Source of the DNA: CAVTWH01 sp963850915
GTDB lineage: Bacteria; Actinomycetota; Actinomycetes; Mycobacteriales; Micromonosporaceae
Assembly: GCA_963850915.1 (NCBI GenBank)
Contig: CAWKND010000006.1
Span: forward strand, 186,001-250,000
Direction of reading: 5' to 3'
DNA: 64,000 nt
Below the pieces are notes generated by a model, which was given only the letters and a program-made list of their open reading frames with translations, ran no database searches and had not been told where the DNA came from. Shown here in pieces: positions 16,854-25,484 of the stretch. The first letter of the stretch is position 1. Each line of letters begins with the position of its first letter. A program made the translations under genes and the position numbers.

Positions 16854-17753
16854 ATGCGGCAACGGAAGCTGCGGCGCGCGCTGAGCAGCTGTGCGCTGGT
16901 CGGCGTGGCGCTACTGGCGATGGGCGCCACCCCGTCAGCGGCTCAGGCCGCCCAGAGCCTGCCGACCGACGGCGCGGTCGTCGCCGGTACCTTCACCCAG
17001 GTCGGCGGCGGCAGCGACGGTACCTGGAGCGACCAGGGCGTACTCACCTTCTACATCCACAACTACGGTCCGAACGACCTGCCGCCCGCCGGCTGGTGGC
17101 TGGAGTACGTCGCCGCGGCCGGTACCGAGTTCGCCACGCCGGAGCGGTACTTCGCCGACTGCATCGAGATCGTGGCGGGTACCGACTACAAGTGCTCCGG
17201 TGGCCAGGAGTTCGTCGATGACCCGGCCAACTACGAGGGCACCTGCTGCAACCGGGTCGACATCCACATCACGATCGTCGGCACGGTCACCTCCCCGGCC
17301 CGGGTCACCCTGACCTACTCGGCGGACACCAACACCGCCAACAACTCGGCGACGCTCGCGGTACACCCGCATGTTGTGACGCCGCCGGCCAGCCCCACGC
17401 CCAGCAAGGCGGCTCCGCACGCCAGCCCGTCGGCTTCGCGCGTCCGCCCGGCGCTCCCCGGCGCGGCCGGCGGAACGGCGCTGCCCGGCCAGACCGGTGC
17501 GGCTGGCGGTGCCACCGGCCTGCCGGCCGCCAGCGCCGGACAGCCGGGCGCCTCGTCGGACCCGTTGCGGCTGGCGAGCGGCAGCCGCTCGGGTGGCGGA
17601 TCGGCGGCTCTGTGGATCGCCATCGCCGTGCTGCTGCTCGGGGCTGCTGGTACCACCGCGGTCGTTCTTCGCCGCCGCGGCCGGGGATCGGCCCAGAACC
17701 CTGCCGAAGACGACGCGGGCGCGTTCCTCCAGGATGACGGCCGCGTCGAGTGA
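16854..17753 (+). CDS. surface protein with C-terminal membrane anchor
   Basis: 299 aa, ATG 16854 with GAGGAG upstream. A signal peptide (cut near QAAQSLP) is followed by a roughly 140-residue beta-rich ectodomain with four Cys (FADCIEIV, YKCSGGQ, GTCCNRV). Then come a Pro/Ala/Ser/Gly-rich spacer (TPPASPTPSKAAPHASPSAS), one transmembrane helix (AALWIAIAVLLLGAAGTTAVVL) and a basic then acidic tail. The layout is that of an actinobacterial cell-wall-spanning surface protein without an LPXTG motif. Binding partner unknown. Confidence 0.8.
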   Translation: MRQRKLRRALSSCALVGVALLAMGATPSAAQAAQSLPTDGAVVAGTFTQVGGGSDGTWSDQGVLTFYIHNYGPNDLPPAGWWLEYVAAAGTEFATPERYFADCIEIVAGTDYKCSGGQEFVDDPANYEGTCCNRVDIHITIVGTVTSPARVTLTYSADTNTANNSATLAVHPHVVTPPASPTPSKAAPHASPSASRVRPALPGAAGGTALPGQTGAAGGATGLPAASAGQPGASSDPLRLASGSRSGGGSAALWIAIAVLLLGAAGTTAVVLRRRGRGSAQNPAEDDAGAFLQDDGRVE

Positions 17754-17802
17754 TGCCTGGTGCGGTGATGGCGAGTTCTGTGGCTGTACCCGGGATGCTG
17801 GG

Positions 17803-18546
17803 ATGACAGCCGAAGAAGAGAACGCGGCGGGTGTGGCGCGCGGACGGCGGATCATCCGTATCGCCAGGGGGTTTCTGCTCGGCTCGGCGATCTGGATGGT
17901 GCTGTTCATCGGGGGCGGGGTCCTCGCGGTGCAGTTCGGCTGGCTGGCCGATGACGACGCGACACCGGCGCTGATCGGACTCGCGGCTGCCTTCGTCGGG
18001 ATGGTCGTGTTCTTCATCCTGAACCGGCGAGGTACCCGGCTGGTAGGCGCCAGTATCCAGGGTGTTGTCGACGCCCCGGGCGCGGCGATCCCCGAGTGTC
18101 TTCAGATCGGCATCGCCCGCCCGAAGGCAGTGACGCCTGTCCTGGCCACGGTGTTTGTCGCTGCGCTCGTGTTGCTGCCGTTCCTCCAGCCCACCGGCGG
18201 AATGTGGGCGTGGCCCGAAGCAGTCGCCGCGTTCACGCTCGCGGTATTGGTGTGGAGTGGCCCGGGGGCGCTGTCGCTGGAGTCGGCGTACCTGGACGCC
18301 ACCGGGATCCGGTTGCCGCTGCTCGGGATCCACGCGCCGTGGGAGTCGATCAACGCTGTCCGGGCAGTCAACGCCTACCAGTTGGAGGTCGCCATCTCCG
18401 GTCCACTCCAACCAGCCGGCGACCAGCCGGCGCGCTGGACTCGCCGAGCTATCGCCAGGTACCAACCGGGCAAGTCCCTGAAGATCACGACCGGCCGTCC
18501 CGAAGTCGCCGTACGGGTGGCATCCCGGTACCTGCACGCCCGGTAG
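17803..18546 (+). CDS. membrane protein with PH-like C-terminal region
   Basis: 247 aa from ATG 17803. Four hydrophobic segments form two pairs (GFLLGSAIWMVLFIGGGVLA and ALIGLAAAFVGMVVFFIL; then AVTPVLATVFVAALVLLPFL and AVAAFTLAVLVWSGPGAL). They precede a soluble C-terminal part in which YLDATGIRLPLLGIHAPWES resembles the bacterial PH-like domain. Function unknown. It converges on the HelD gene, 18 bp away. Confidence 0.68.
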   Translation: MTAEEENAAGVARGRRIIRIARGFLLGSAIWMVLFIGGGVLAVQFGWLADDDATPALIGLAAAFVGMVVFFILNRRGTRLVGASIQGVVDAPGAAIPECLQIGIARPKAVTPVLATVFVAALVLLPFLQPTGGMWAWPEAVAAFTLAVLVWSGPGALSLESAYLDATGIRLPLLGIHAPWESINAVRAVNAYQLEVAISGPLQPAGDQPARWTRRAIARYQPGKSLKITTGRPEVAVRVASRYLHAR

Positions 18547-18564
18547 CGGCTGGCGTCTCGTTGT

Positions 18565-20877
18565 TCAGCGCAGCGGATCCGGCACGGGCTCGCGGTGCAG
18601 GACGACCAGGCTGTTGACCGCGCGGGTCAGCGCCACGTACAGGCGGCTGTGACCACGGGGCTCGGCGGCCACGATGTCGGTCGGTTCGACGACGATGACG
18701 TGGTCGAATTCGAGCCCCTTGACCAGGCTGGCGGGCACCACCGCGACGCCCGGCGCGACGAATGGTGTGAGCGCGTCGATTGCGGTGTCGGCGGCGATGA
18801 CGGCGACGGTACTGTCGCGGGGCGCGTCCCGGACCGCGTCGCGTACGGCTGAGTGGAGGTCGTCGACCCGCCGCACGGACAATGAACCGCCAGCGCGGTA
18901 CGACTGGGTCGGGGTGAGCCCCGGCGCGAGGAAACCGTTCGCGTACTCCATGATGGCCTGCGGTACCCGGTAGCCCGTGTGCAGTTCGAGCGTACGCACC
19001 TCCCGCCGGCCGAGCCGGGTCAGCAGCTCCGGCCAGGCCCCGGCCGCCAGGGGATGGGTCGCCTGGCCGAGGTCACCGACGATGGTCATCGAGGCGTACT
19101 CGGCTCGGCGGGCGATCATCCGGCACTCCATCGGGGACAGGTCCTGCGCCTCGTCCAGGATCACGTGGGCATAGTCGTCCCATTCCACGGCCTCCTCGGG
19201 CTCATCGACCGGCAACGGGTCGGCGAGCGCCGGGACGTAGCCCTCCTCGCCGTACGGGTCATAGCCGTCGGTCCAGCCGACGACGCGGTGACCTTCGCGG
19301 AGGATGACGCCTTCGGCCCAGCGCTGCGCGGCCGCGACGGCGTTGTTGTCGATGCGCTGCCCGGCCCCCGCGATCGGTGTCGGATGCCCTGGGGCGTAAA
19401 GGTTCCAGCCGTCCTGCAGGCCCACACTGAGTACGAACGTCTCGACCCTGCGCGGGCCGCTGGTCAGTTCGCGCAGGCGGGCGGCGGGTTCGGCGGACCG
19501 GACCTGGCGGGGCGCAGAGCCGAGCAGCTCGGCCAGTTCGTCGAGGAGCGGCACGTCGTCGACCGACCAGTCACGGTTCTGCTGGTACGACCCGGCCAAC
19601 GTCTTGGCCTCCGCGGGCGTCAGCCCGTGCACCCGATCGGCGTCGGTCAGCCAGGACAGCACCAGGGCCGGGCGCAGCCGCGGCCACCAGGCCGCCAGGA
19701 ACCGCCCGAACTCGGGCCGGTCGGCGACCTCCTCCCCGAAGAGGTCCCGCTGCCCCGGGTCCACCTTGGCCAGCCGATCCACATTGGACAGCGGGCCCGC
19801 CTTGGACCAGAGCGCGTCCACGAGCGCGCCGGCGGCGATGCGGGCCGCGCCATTGGGCTGCACCGCGAGAGTCTGCGCCGTCCGGCGTACCACTTCTCGA
19901 ACGGCCGCGAGATCCGCGGCCGCGAGCGTGAGCACCTCACCGGAGTAGACGAGCTTGAGCCGGTCGGGCGCGACCGGCGGTGTCTGCCAGATCAGCTCGG
20001 CGAGTACCCCGAGCATGCGCTCGTCGCCTTTGATCGCGGCGATTGGCGCGGCGTCCCGCCGGGTGGCGGTGAAGCCGGCGGCCAGCTCGCCGAGCGCCCG
20101 CAGGTGCACACTCTCCTCGCCCAGCGCGGGTAGCACCCGGCTGATGTAGTTGGTGAAGACCGTGGACGGGCCGACGACCAGTACCCGACCGTCGGCGAAC
20201 CGGCCGCGGTCGGTGTACAGCAGGTACGCCGCGCGGTGCAGCGCGACCTGCGTCTTGCCGGTACCGGGACCGCCGGTGATCAGCGTGACGCCACGGGCCG
20301 GCGCGCGGATGGCCTCGTCCTGCTCGCGCTGGATGGTGGTGACGATGTCGCGCATGAGCGGACCGCGCGACCGGCGCAGCGCCGCGAGCAGCGCTCCTTC
20401 GCCGAGTACGCGCAGGTCACCGGTCTGATCCGGGCGGAGTACATCGTCGTCGAGGTCCACCACCTCCGGCCCCCGGCAGATGATCACGCGGCGGCGGACC
20501 ACGCCGCAGGGTTCGCCCGAAGTCGCGCGGTAGAACGGCGCCGCGGCCGGTGCCCGCCAGTCCACCAGCAACGGCTCCAGGTTGTCGTCGCGGATGCCGA
20601 GCCGGCCGATGTGGTACGCCTCGCCGTCGTCGAAGTCGAGACGGCCGAAGACCAGCCCCTCCGCCTCGGCGTCCAGCGACCGCAGCTGCTTGGCCGCACG
20701 GTGGACCATGGCGTCCCGTTCGACGAGTCCGCTGCTTGGTCCGGCGGCGGCCCGGCCGTGTGCTTCGTGGGCTAGCTCCTTGGCCTGTGCGCGGACGATC
20801 TCGACCCGTTCGTAGACCCGGTCGACGTGCTGCTGCTCGGCGGCGATCTCCAGCGTTCTGGCGTCAGGCACAGGCAC
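18565..20877 (-). CDS. HelD/HelR-type RNA polymerase-associated ATPase
   Basis: 770 aa SF1 UvrD-like protein. A coiled-coil N-terminal arm (residues 1-75) precedes the Walker A GGPGTGKT at about 202-209. VILDEAQDLSPMECRMIARR is Walker B, VVGDLGQATHPLA is motif III, and VVPASLVKGLEFDHVIVVEP and LYVALTRAVNSLVVLHR are the C-terminal motor motifs. Size and architecture fit actinobacterial HelD proteins, which strip stalled RNA polymerase from DNA; one subgroup (HelR) confers rifampicin tolerance. I see no obvious rifamycin-associated element upstream, so I do not call it HelR. Start: GTG 20877 or the GTG 6 nt further in, both near GGGGGAG. Confidence 0.83.
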   Translation of the reverse strand: MPVPDARTLEIAAEQQHVDRVYERVEIVRAQAKELAHEAHGRAAAGPSSGLVERDAMVHRAAKQLRSLDAEAEGLVFGRLDFDDGEAYHIGRLGIRDDNLEPLLVDWRAPAAAPFYRATSGEPCGVVRRRVIICRGPEVVDLDDDVLRPDQTGDLRVLGEGALLAALRRSRGPLMRDIVTTIQREQDEAIRAPARGVTLITGGPGTGKTQVALHRAAYLLYTDRGRFADGRVLVVGPSTVFTNYISRVLPALGEESVHLRALGELAAGFTATRRDAAPIAAIKGDERMLGVLAELIWQTPPVAPDRLKLVYSGEVLTLAAADLAAVREVVRRTAQTLAVQPNGAARIAAGALVDALWSKAGPLSNVDRLAKVDPGQRDLFGEEVADRPEFGRFLAAWWPRLRPALVLSWLTDADRVHGLTPAEAKTLAGSYQQNRDWSVDDVPLLDELAELLGSAPRQVRSAEPAARLRELTSGPRRVETFVLSVGLQDGWNLYAPGHPTPIAGAGQRIDNNAVAAAQRWAEGVILREGHRVVGWTDGYDPYGEEGYVPALADPLPVDEPEEAVEWDDYAHVILDEAQDLSPMECRMIARRAEYASMTIVGDLGQATHPLAAGAWPELLTRLGRREVRTLELHTGYRVPQAIMEYANGFLAPGLTPTQSYRAGGSLSVRRVDDLHSAVRDAVRDAPRDSTVAVIAADTAIDALTPFVAPGVAVVPASLVKGLEFDHVIVVEPTDIVAAEPRGHSRLYVALTRAVNSLVVLHREPVPDPLR

Positions 20878-20945
20878 AGTGCTCCCCCTGGGCGATTGTG
20901 GGAGTGGGCGACCTGACGAGCATAGGTGCAGCTCAGGGCCCCAAA

Positions 20946-20965
20946 AATCGTCATTCAGGACGATT
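20946..20965 (-). terminator. intrinsic terminator (stem plus U-tract) on the minus strand
   Basis: Arms AATCGTC/GACGATT with a 6-nt loop are followed, read on the minus strand, by a run of T. It lies 85 bp after the stop of the hydrolase gene and 69 bp before the HelD start. It either ends the hydrolase transcript or sits in the HelD leader as an attenuator. It is one of few U-tract hairpins in this window. Confidence 0.68.
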
Positions 20966-21050
20966 CGCTGGGGTAGTCACCACCCATATAATGAAAAGGG
21001 CAGGGCGGTCGAATGGTTGGTTTCAGGCCGCCGAGGCCCACGGCAACAGC

Positions 21051-21719
21051 TCATTCGGCGAGCAGTAGTGCGGCGACCGCCTCCGGGGCCTCGTGCATTG
21101 CGTCGTGTCCGGTGGGGAGGTCGTGGACCTGCCACTCCGGATCGGCCTGGAGCCGGGTGCGCAGGTCAGCGAATGGCGTCCGGTCCTCCCATCCCGAGCA
21201 GTAGACGAACTCCCGACGGGGGACCTGTGCGAGGGTGCCGGTGAGCCGGATCGTTTGCAGGAACGAGGCGAGGGGATGGGGACGGCGGCGGGGATCGCCG
21301 CCGCCCGGCGGTCGGATGGCGTAGCCGCTGCCCGCGGCGCCCGCAGCGGCAAGTTCCCGGAAGTAGTCGTTCGTTGCCGACCACCACGACTCGCCGTCAC
21401 GCGGCACGAAGGCGTCGAGGTGCACCAGCCGCGAGATCCGGCCGTCAGCGCGGTCGGCGGCGGCCGCGATCACCATCCCGGCGTAGCTGTGGCCGACCAG
21501 CGTCGCGCTGGTGATGTGGAGCTGATCGAGGCACCGCAGTACGTCGTCGGCATGCGTGTCGAGGTTGGCGGTCGCGACCGTCGCGTTGTCGTCGTCCGGC
21601 CGCAGACCGGTCAGGGTCAGGGCGTGCACGGTGTGACCGGCGCGCTCCAGCAGCGGTACCACGGCCTCAAACGCCCAGGAGCCCTTCCAAGCGCCGGGTA
21701 CCAGGACGAACGTCGTCAT
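21051..21719 (-). CDS. alpha/beta-fold hydrolase
   Basis: 222 aa from ATG 21719, with AGGAG 7 nt upstream. FVLVPGAWKGSWAFEAVVPL gives the oxyanion-hole strand-loop, VGHSYAGMV the nucleophile elbow (Ser), VHLDAFVPRDGES the region after strand 6, and LPTGHDAMHEAPEAVAALL the C-terminal catalytic His. It belongs to the short esterase/methylesterase-like group of the fold. Divergent from an AraC-type regulator 176 bp away, its probable controller. Confidence 0.87.
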   Translation of the reverse strand: MTTFVLVPGAWKGSWAFEAVVPLLERAGHTVHALTLTGLRPDDDNATVATANLDTHADDVLRCLDQLHITSATLVGHSYAGMVIAAAADRADGRISRLVHLDAFVPRDGESWWSATNDYFRELAAAGAAGSGYAIRPPGGGDPRRRPHPLASFLQTIRLTGTLAQVPRREFVYCSGWEDRTPFADLRTRLQADPEWQVHDLPTGHDAMHEAPEAVAALLLAE

Positions 21720-21895
21720 GCGTTTCTCCTTCTCTGCCAAGCCGCGGCAGCGAGCCATCTCGGGCCGCGGCATCGAGGCACGCTGCCTCGATGACATGTG
21801 GTGCGGTCAAGCGCAAAGCGCGACTGACGACCACTCCGCATGGAGGAAGTGTCACTGGACCAAGGCGTGGCTTGCTACCGCTAGAATGCCAACCG

Positions 21896-22765
21896 ATGCC
21901 CGTTCGCCGCCAAACTCGCCCGATCGCCGGCGTGACCTCACATATGTGGCCCGCTGGCGGGCGCCACCTGTGGCCGTCCGGTGAAACAAGTGCGGCGCAG
22001 TCACACGCCCAGGGACACCTGGTGTACGCGGCCGGCGGAGTGTTGGCCGTCCACACCGAGCGCGGCACGTCGATCGTTCCCGCCAACCGGGTCGCCTGGA
22101 CCCCCGGCGGATTCACGCACCACCACCGCGCCCACGGCGACACCGATATGCGGATCGTCTTCCTCGCACCATCTCTCGCCCGGCTCGTCCCGGAGCACCC
22201 CGCCGTGTTCCTCGCCTCCGACCTCGCCCGCGAGGTCCTGCTCGCCCTGACCGGCCCGCACAACTACGACGACGCGGCACCCAGATACAGCCAGTCCGCG
22301 CGCTCCCGCCTGCTTCGAGTCCTCGTCGAGGAACTCCGCGAAGCACCCGAACAGCCACTGCACCTGCCCGAACCACGCGACGACCGGCTGCAGGCCATCG
22401 CCCGGATGCTGCACGAGAAGCCGGCAGACAACGCGACGCTGGCCGAGCTCGGGAAGAGGATCGGAGCCAGCCCCCGTACCCTCAGCCGACTCTTCAACAA
22501 CGAACTCGGCATGACCTTCTATGAATGGCGCACCCAGCTACGCGTCCACCACGCGCTCGTGCTGCTCGCGGAGGGCCACGACACCACCCAAACGGCCTAC
22601 GCCTGCGGATGGGCCAACCCCAGCAGCTTCATCGCGGCGTTCACCAACATCATCGGAACGACCCCGGGCCGCCACCGACAGCCCGCAAGGTCCACCCCCT
22701 CGACTGCGAGCCACGAAACCCCGCATGCCACTGTGCCGGCAGAGCCAGGGACACCGGCACGGTAG
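21896..22765 (+). CDS. AraC-family transcriptional regulator
   Basis: 289 aa from ATG 21896. TAGAAT at 21882-21887 lies 8 nt upstream, so the mRNA may be leaderless. The N-terminal cupin region includes HLVYAAGGVLAVHTERGTS and the metal-site-like FTHHHRAHGDTDMRIVFL. The C-terminal double HTH is NATLAELGKRIGASPRTLSR and TQTAYACGWANPSSFIAAF followed by GTTPGRHR. It resembles NimR/YpdC-type regulators. A low-complexity tail follows the HTH. Likely acts on the divergent hydrolase gene. Confidence 0.9.
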   Translation: MPVRRQTRPIAGVTSHMWPAGGRHLWPSGETSAAQSHAQGHLVYAAGGVLAVHTERGTSIVPANRVAWTPGGFTHHHRAHGDTDMRIVFLAPSLARLVPEHPAVFLASDLAREVLLALTGPHNYDDAAPRYSQSARSRLLRVLVEELREAPEQPLHLPEPRDDRLQAIARMLHEKPADNATLAELGKRIGASPRTLSRLFNNELGMTFYEWRTQLRVHHALVLLAEGHDTTQTAYACGWANPSSFIAAFTNIIGTTPGRHRQPARSTPSTASHETPHATVPAEPGTPAR

Positions 22766-22780
22766 CCTCGCGGCAGTCGG

Positions 22781-23398
22781 GTGGGCGGACGGTTGGGGGT
22801 TGCTGTGGTGGCGTGGCGGGAGTTGGGCGGTGCGGCGCGCGGCATCGGTACCCCGGTCAGCGTCGCCGTGTCGGCGGCCGGGCAACGTGACCGCGACGAC
22901 TACGAGGCGGCCGTCGCGGAGTTGGCGGCGCTCCCGCCCGACCAGGCCGGGCAGGTACTCGGCGCGGTGGTCCGCGCGCTGCTGGAGGAGCAGCACCCGG
23001 ACGGGCTGGACAGCGACGACATCCAGACGGTCCTCAGCCGCTGCTACCGGGGCGCGATCGGTTGGCTGCCAGCGGAGCGGGTCGATCCGCACACGCTCAT
23101 CGCGGTGCTCGCCAGCGCCCTGGGCATCCACGAGCCGGGCGTCACGTACACCGACATCACGGCCAAGCCGCCGAGCGAGGCCGAGGACTGGGTGGGCGAT
23201 CCGGTAGGCGGATCGGTCGTCGGTGGCGGCGGAACCGAAGAGCCACAAGCTTTGCGGGTACCCACACCAGCCGACTACGCCTGGCACGCGCCGTTGATGA
23301 TCGCCGACCAGTTGGCCACCGGTCGGCGACGCCTGGACTCGTACCTGGATCTGGTCTTCGCCGAGATCGTCCGCGCCGAGATGATGGAGCTACCCTAG
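22781..23398 (+). CDS. hypothetical protein
   Basis: 205 aa from GTG 22781; in-frame GTGs further in (for example in the VAVVAWRELG region) are alternatives. Soluble and acidic, with a helical segment EAAVAELAALPPDQAGQVLG, a central SDDIQTVLSRCYRGAIGWLP and a Gly-rich linker before HAPLMIADQLATGRRRLDSY. I recognise no family. Its TAG shares bases with the stop of the convergent M20 gene (CTAG), leaving no terminator between the two. Confidence 0.68.
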   Translation: MGGRLGVAVVAWRELGGAARGIGTPVSVAVSAAGQRDRDDYEAAVAELAALPPDQAGQVLGAVVRALLEEQHPDGLDSDDIQTVLSRCYRGAIGWLPAERVDPHTLIAVLASALGIHEPGVTYTDITAKPPSEAEDWVGDPVGGSVVGGGGTEEPQALRVPTPADYAWHAPLMIADQLATGRRRLDSYLDLVFAEIVRAEMMELP

Positions 23399-24540
23399 CC
23401 GGCCCGGCGTGGGCTTCCGGCGGTGATCTGCCGGGTCAGCTCGGCGAGCAGGGCGACGCGGGGTGCCACGCTGGGCAGGTGCAGCCACTCGGCCGGGCTG
23501 TGGTCGTCGCCGCCGACCGGGCCGAGCCCGTCGAGTACCGCCAAACCGTTGTGCGCCAACAGGTTGGCATCGGCAGCACCGCCGGTGGCCGCGAACCGGA
23601 CCGGGACGCCGGTACGCTCACCAGCCGCACGCGCGGCCCCCAGTAGCCACTCGTGCTCGCTCGGGATACGCCACGGCGGAGTCGGTTGCTGTACCGCCAT
23701 CGTCGCCGACACGCCGGGTACCACCGGTTCGGCGACGATCGCCTGGATCGCTGCCAGCGCGGCGTCGAACGTCGCCGGGTCGTCCGACCGCACGTCAACG
23801 AGCAGCCGGGCGTGGGCGGCCACCACATTGGGCCGGTAGCCCGCCTCCAATACGCCGACGTTGACCGTCACCCGGGGCCAGGCGCCGTTGAGCTGTTGCA
23901 GCGCAACGGTCAGGTGCGCGGCGGCAAGTGCCGCGTTGGCGCCCCGCTCCGGCTCGACCCCGGCGTGCGCCGCACGACCGAGTACGGTCACCTCGATATC
24001 GGCGACGCCCTTGCGGGCCTGTACCAGATCGCCGTTCTCCCGGGCGGACTCCAGGCACAGCGCGGCGTCGGCCTGCGCGGCGAGCCGGGCCAGCAGTGGA
24101 CGGCTGGCCGGCGAGCCGATCTCCTCGTCCGGGTTGGCCAGCAGGATCAGTTCGCCGAAGTCGGCCCGGTCGCCGTCGAGCAGTGTCTCGATCGCGGTGA
24201 GTCCGGCCAGTACACCACCCTTGTCGTCGCTGACGCCCGGCCCGTACGCGCGGTCGCCGTCGATGCGTAGTGGCCGGCGCTCGGCTTCGCCCGGTGGGTA
24301 CACGGTGTCGAGGTGGCCGGCGAAGAGCACTGTTCCCGTTCCGGTACCGGCGATCCGGGCCACCAGCGCATCGCCGTGCGCGGTACCGGCGGGGGTGGCT
24401 ACCGGGATCAGTTCGACAGCCATGCCGGCCTGCTCGGCCCAGTCCCCGACCAGGGTCGCCGCCCGGTGCAGTCCGTCGAGGTCACCGGTGCCCGAGTCGA
24501 CGCCGACGAGTGCGGTGAGGCGCTCCAGATAGCTGTTCAT
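23395..24540 (-). CDS. M20-family metallopeptidase (carboxypeptidase G2-like)
   Basis: 381 aa. The M20 signatures are clear: LFAGHLDTVYPPGE (first zinc His and Asp), YGPGVSDDKGGVLAGL (bridging Asp), LLANPDEEIGSPASR (catalytic Glu pair), a mid-chain dimerisation lid (GRAAHAGVEPERGANAA) and LGPVGGDDHSPAEWL near the C-terminus. It hydrolyses C-terminal or acylated amino-acid amides; the closest pattern is the glutamate carboxypeptidase group. No signal peptide. Last gene of an operon with two transglutaminase-like genes (ATGA overlap upstream). Confidence 0.9.
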   Translation of the reverse strand: MNSYLERLTALVGVDSGTGDLDGLHRAATLVGDWAEQAGMAVELIPVATPAGTAHGDALVARIAGTGTGTVLFAGHLDTVYPPGEAERRPLRIDGDRAYGPGVSDDKGGVLAGLTAIETLLDGDRADFGELILLANPDEEIGSPASRPLLARLAAQADAALCLESARENGDLVQARKGVADIEVTVLGRAAHAGVEPERGANAALAAAHLTVALQQLNGAWPRVTVNVGVLEAGYRPNVVAAHARLLVDVRSDDPATFDAALAAIQAIVAEPVVPGVSATMAVQQPTPPWRIPSEHEWLLGAARAAGERTGVPVRFAATGGAADANLLAHNGLAVLDGLGPVGGDDHSPAEWLHLPSVAPRVALLAELTRQITAGSPRRAG

Positions 24541-25484
24541 GTATCGATGGCTACCACACCCACCTGGCGGGTGGTGGTGAGCCGGCCGCCCGGTGGGCCG
24601 ACGAAGGTACCGGAGGTGGGCGCCACATCCGCGTAGTCACGCCCGACCGCGACGGTGACGTACCGCCCGTCGGTGCGCCGTCCGTGGCAGGGGTCGAAGG
24701 CGACCGCGAGCGCCGCGTCCCGGTCCGGCACGATGACCTCGACCCAGGCGTGCGTACCCCCCTGGCCCAGCAGGTGCCCGGAGACGTACCGCACCGGCAG
24801 CCCGGCAACGTGGCACAGCGCCACCATCACGTGCGCCGAGTCCTGGCAGACGCCGCGCCCGCCGGCCAGTGCCTGCGCGGCCGTGGTGTAGACGCCGGTC
24901 ACGCCGTACTCGTAGCGGATCGCCTCGTGCGCGGCATGGCAGGCGCGTTCGGCGATGTCCAGTGGTCCACCGCCCGGCCGGATGACGGTGGCCGCCAGCG
25001 TGCGCAGGTCGTCGTCCGGTGCGGTCAGCCAGGTCGGGGTCAGTAGTCGCGGATCGCCCAGCGCCGCGGCGTCGAGCCGGTGGCCGTGGTCGTCGCGGAC
25101 CCGCTCCACCACGGCGTCGATGCGGAACTCGACGCTCTCCGCCACGTACGGTGCGGTGACCCGGACCACCGTGTTGCCGGTCTCGTCCTGGCTGGTCCGC
25201 CGGCGTGCGGAGGTGCCGGTGACCGTCACCGCGTGCGCGCGCCGGTAGGAGTCGCCGTGCCGCTGCCGGGGTACCGCGACCAGCCGCTGGGACAGCGCGG
25301 TCACCGGTTCGTCGTAGCTGTACCGGAAGCACTGCTCGATCCGGTAGGTGATCTGCCGCGCCGCGGCCAGATCCAGCGTGCTGTGGTCGAGCAGCGGCGC
25401 ATCGAACCCTGCCGGCCCGCCGGACTCGCCGGGCGTGCCGTCCTCGGCCGCCCCGTCGAACTCGGCTGGTGGCACGCCGGTCAC
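24537..25484 (-). CDS. transglutaminase-like protein (bacterial N-terminal domain type)
   Basis: 315 aa. A beta-rich N-terminal domain (ITYRIEQCFRYSYDEPVTAL) precedes the transglutaminase-like core with its triad: GGRGVCQDSAHVMVALCH (Cys), GGTHAWVEVIVPD (His) and VAFDPCHGRRTDGRYVTVAV (Asp). GTG 25484 overlaps the stop of the upstream transglutaminase gene (GTGA), and its own stop overlaps the M20 start. Paired transglutaminase-like genes of this kind often accompany circularly permuted ATP-grasp and alpha-E genes; neither is seen here. Probably a cytoplasmic peptidase or amidase. Confidence 0.88.
   Translation of the reverse strand: MTGVPPAEFDGAAEDGTPGESGGPAGFDAPLLDHSTLDLAAARQITYRIEQCFRYSYDEPVTALSQRLVAVPRQRHGDSYRRAHAVTVTGTSARRRTSQDETGNTVVRVTAPYVAESVEFRIDAVVERVRDDHGHRLDAAALGDPRLLTPTWLTAPDDDLRTLAATVIRPGGGPLDIAERACHAAHEAIRYEYGVTGVYTTAAQALAGGRGVCQDSAHVMVALCHVAGLPVRYVSGHLLGQGGTHAWVEVIVPDRDAALAVAFDPCHGRRTDGRYVTVAVGRDYADVAPTSGTFVGPPGGRLTTTRQVGVVAIDT

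Noticed and set aside
20987..20992. TATAAT at 20987 as a promoter
   Set aside because: No matching -35 and no gene follows on the plus strand; the downstream region is antisense to the hydrolase gene.
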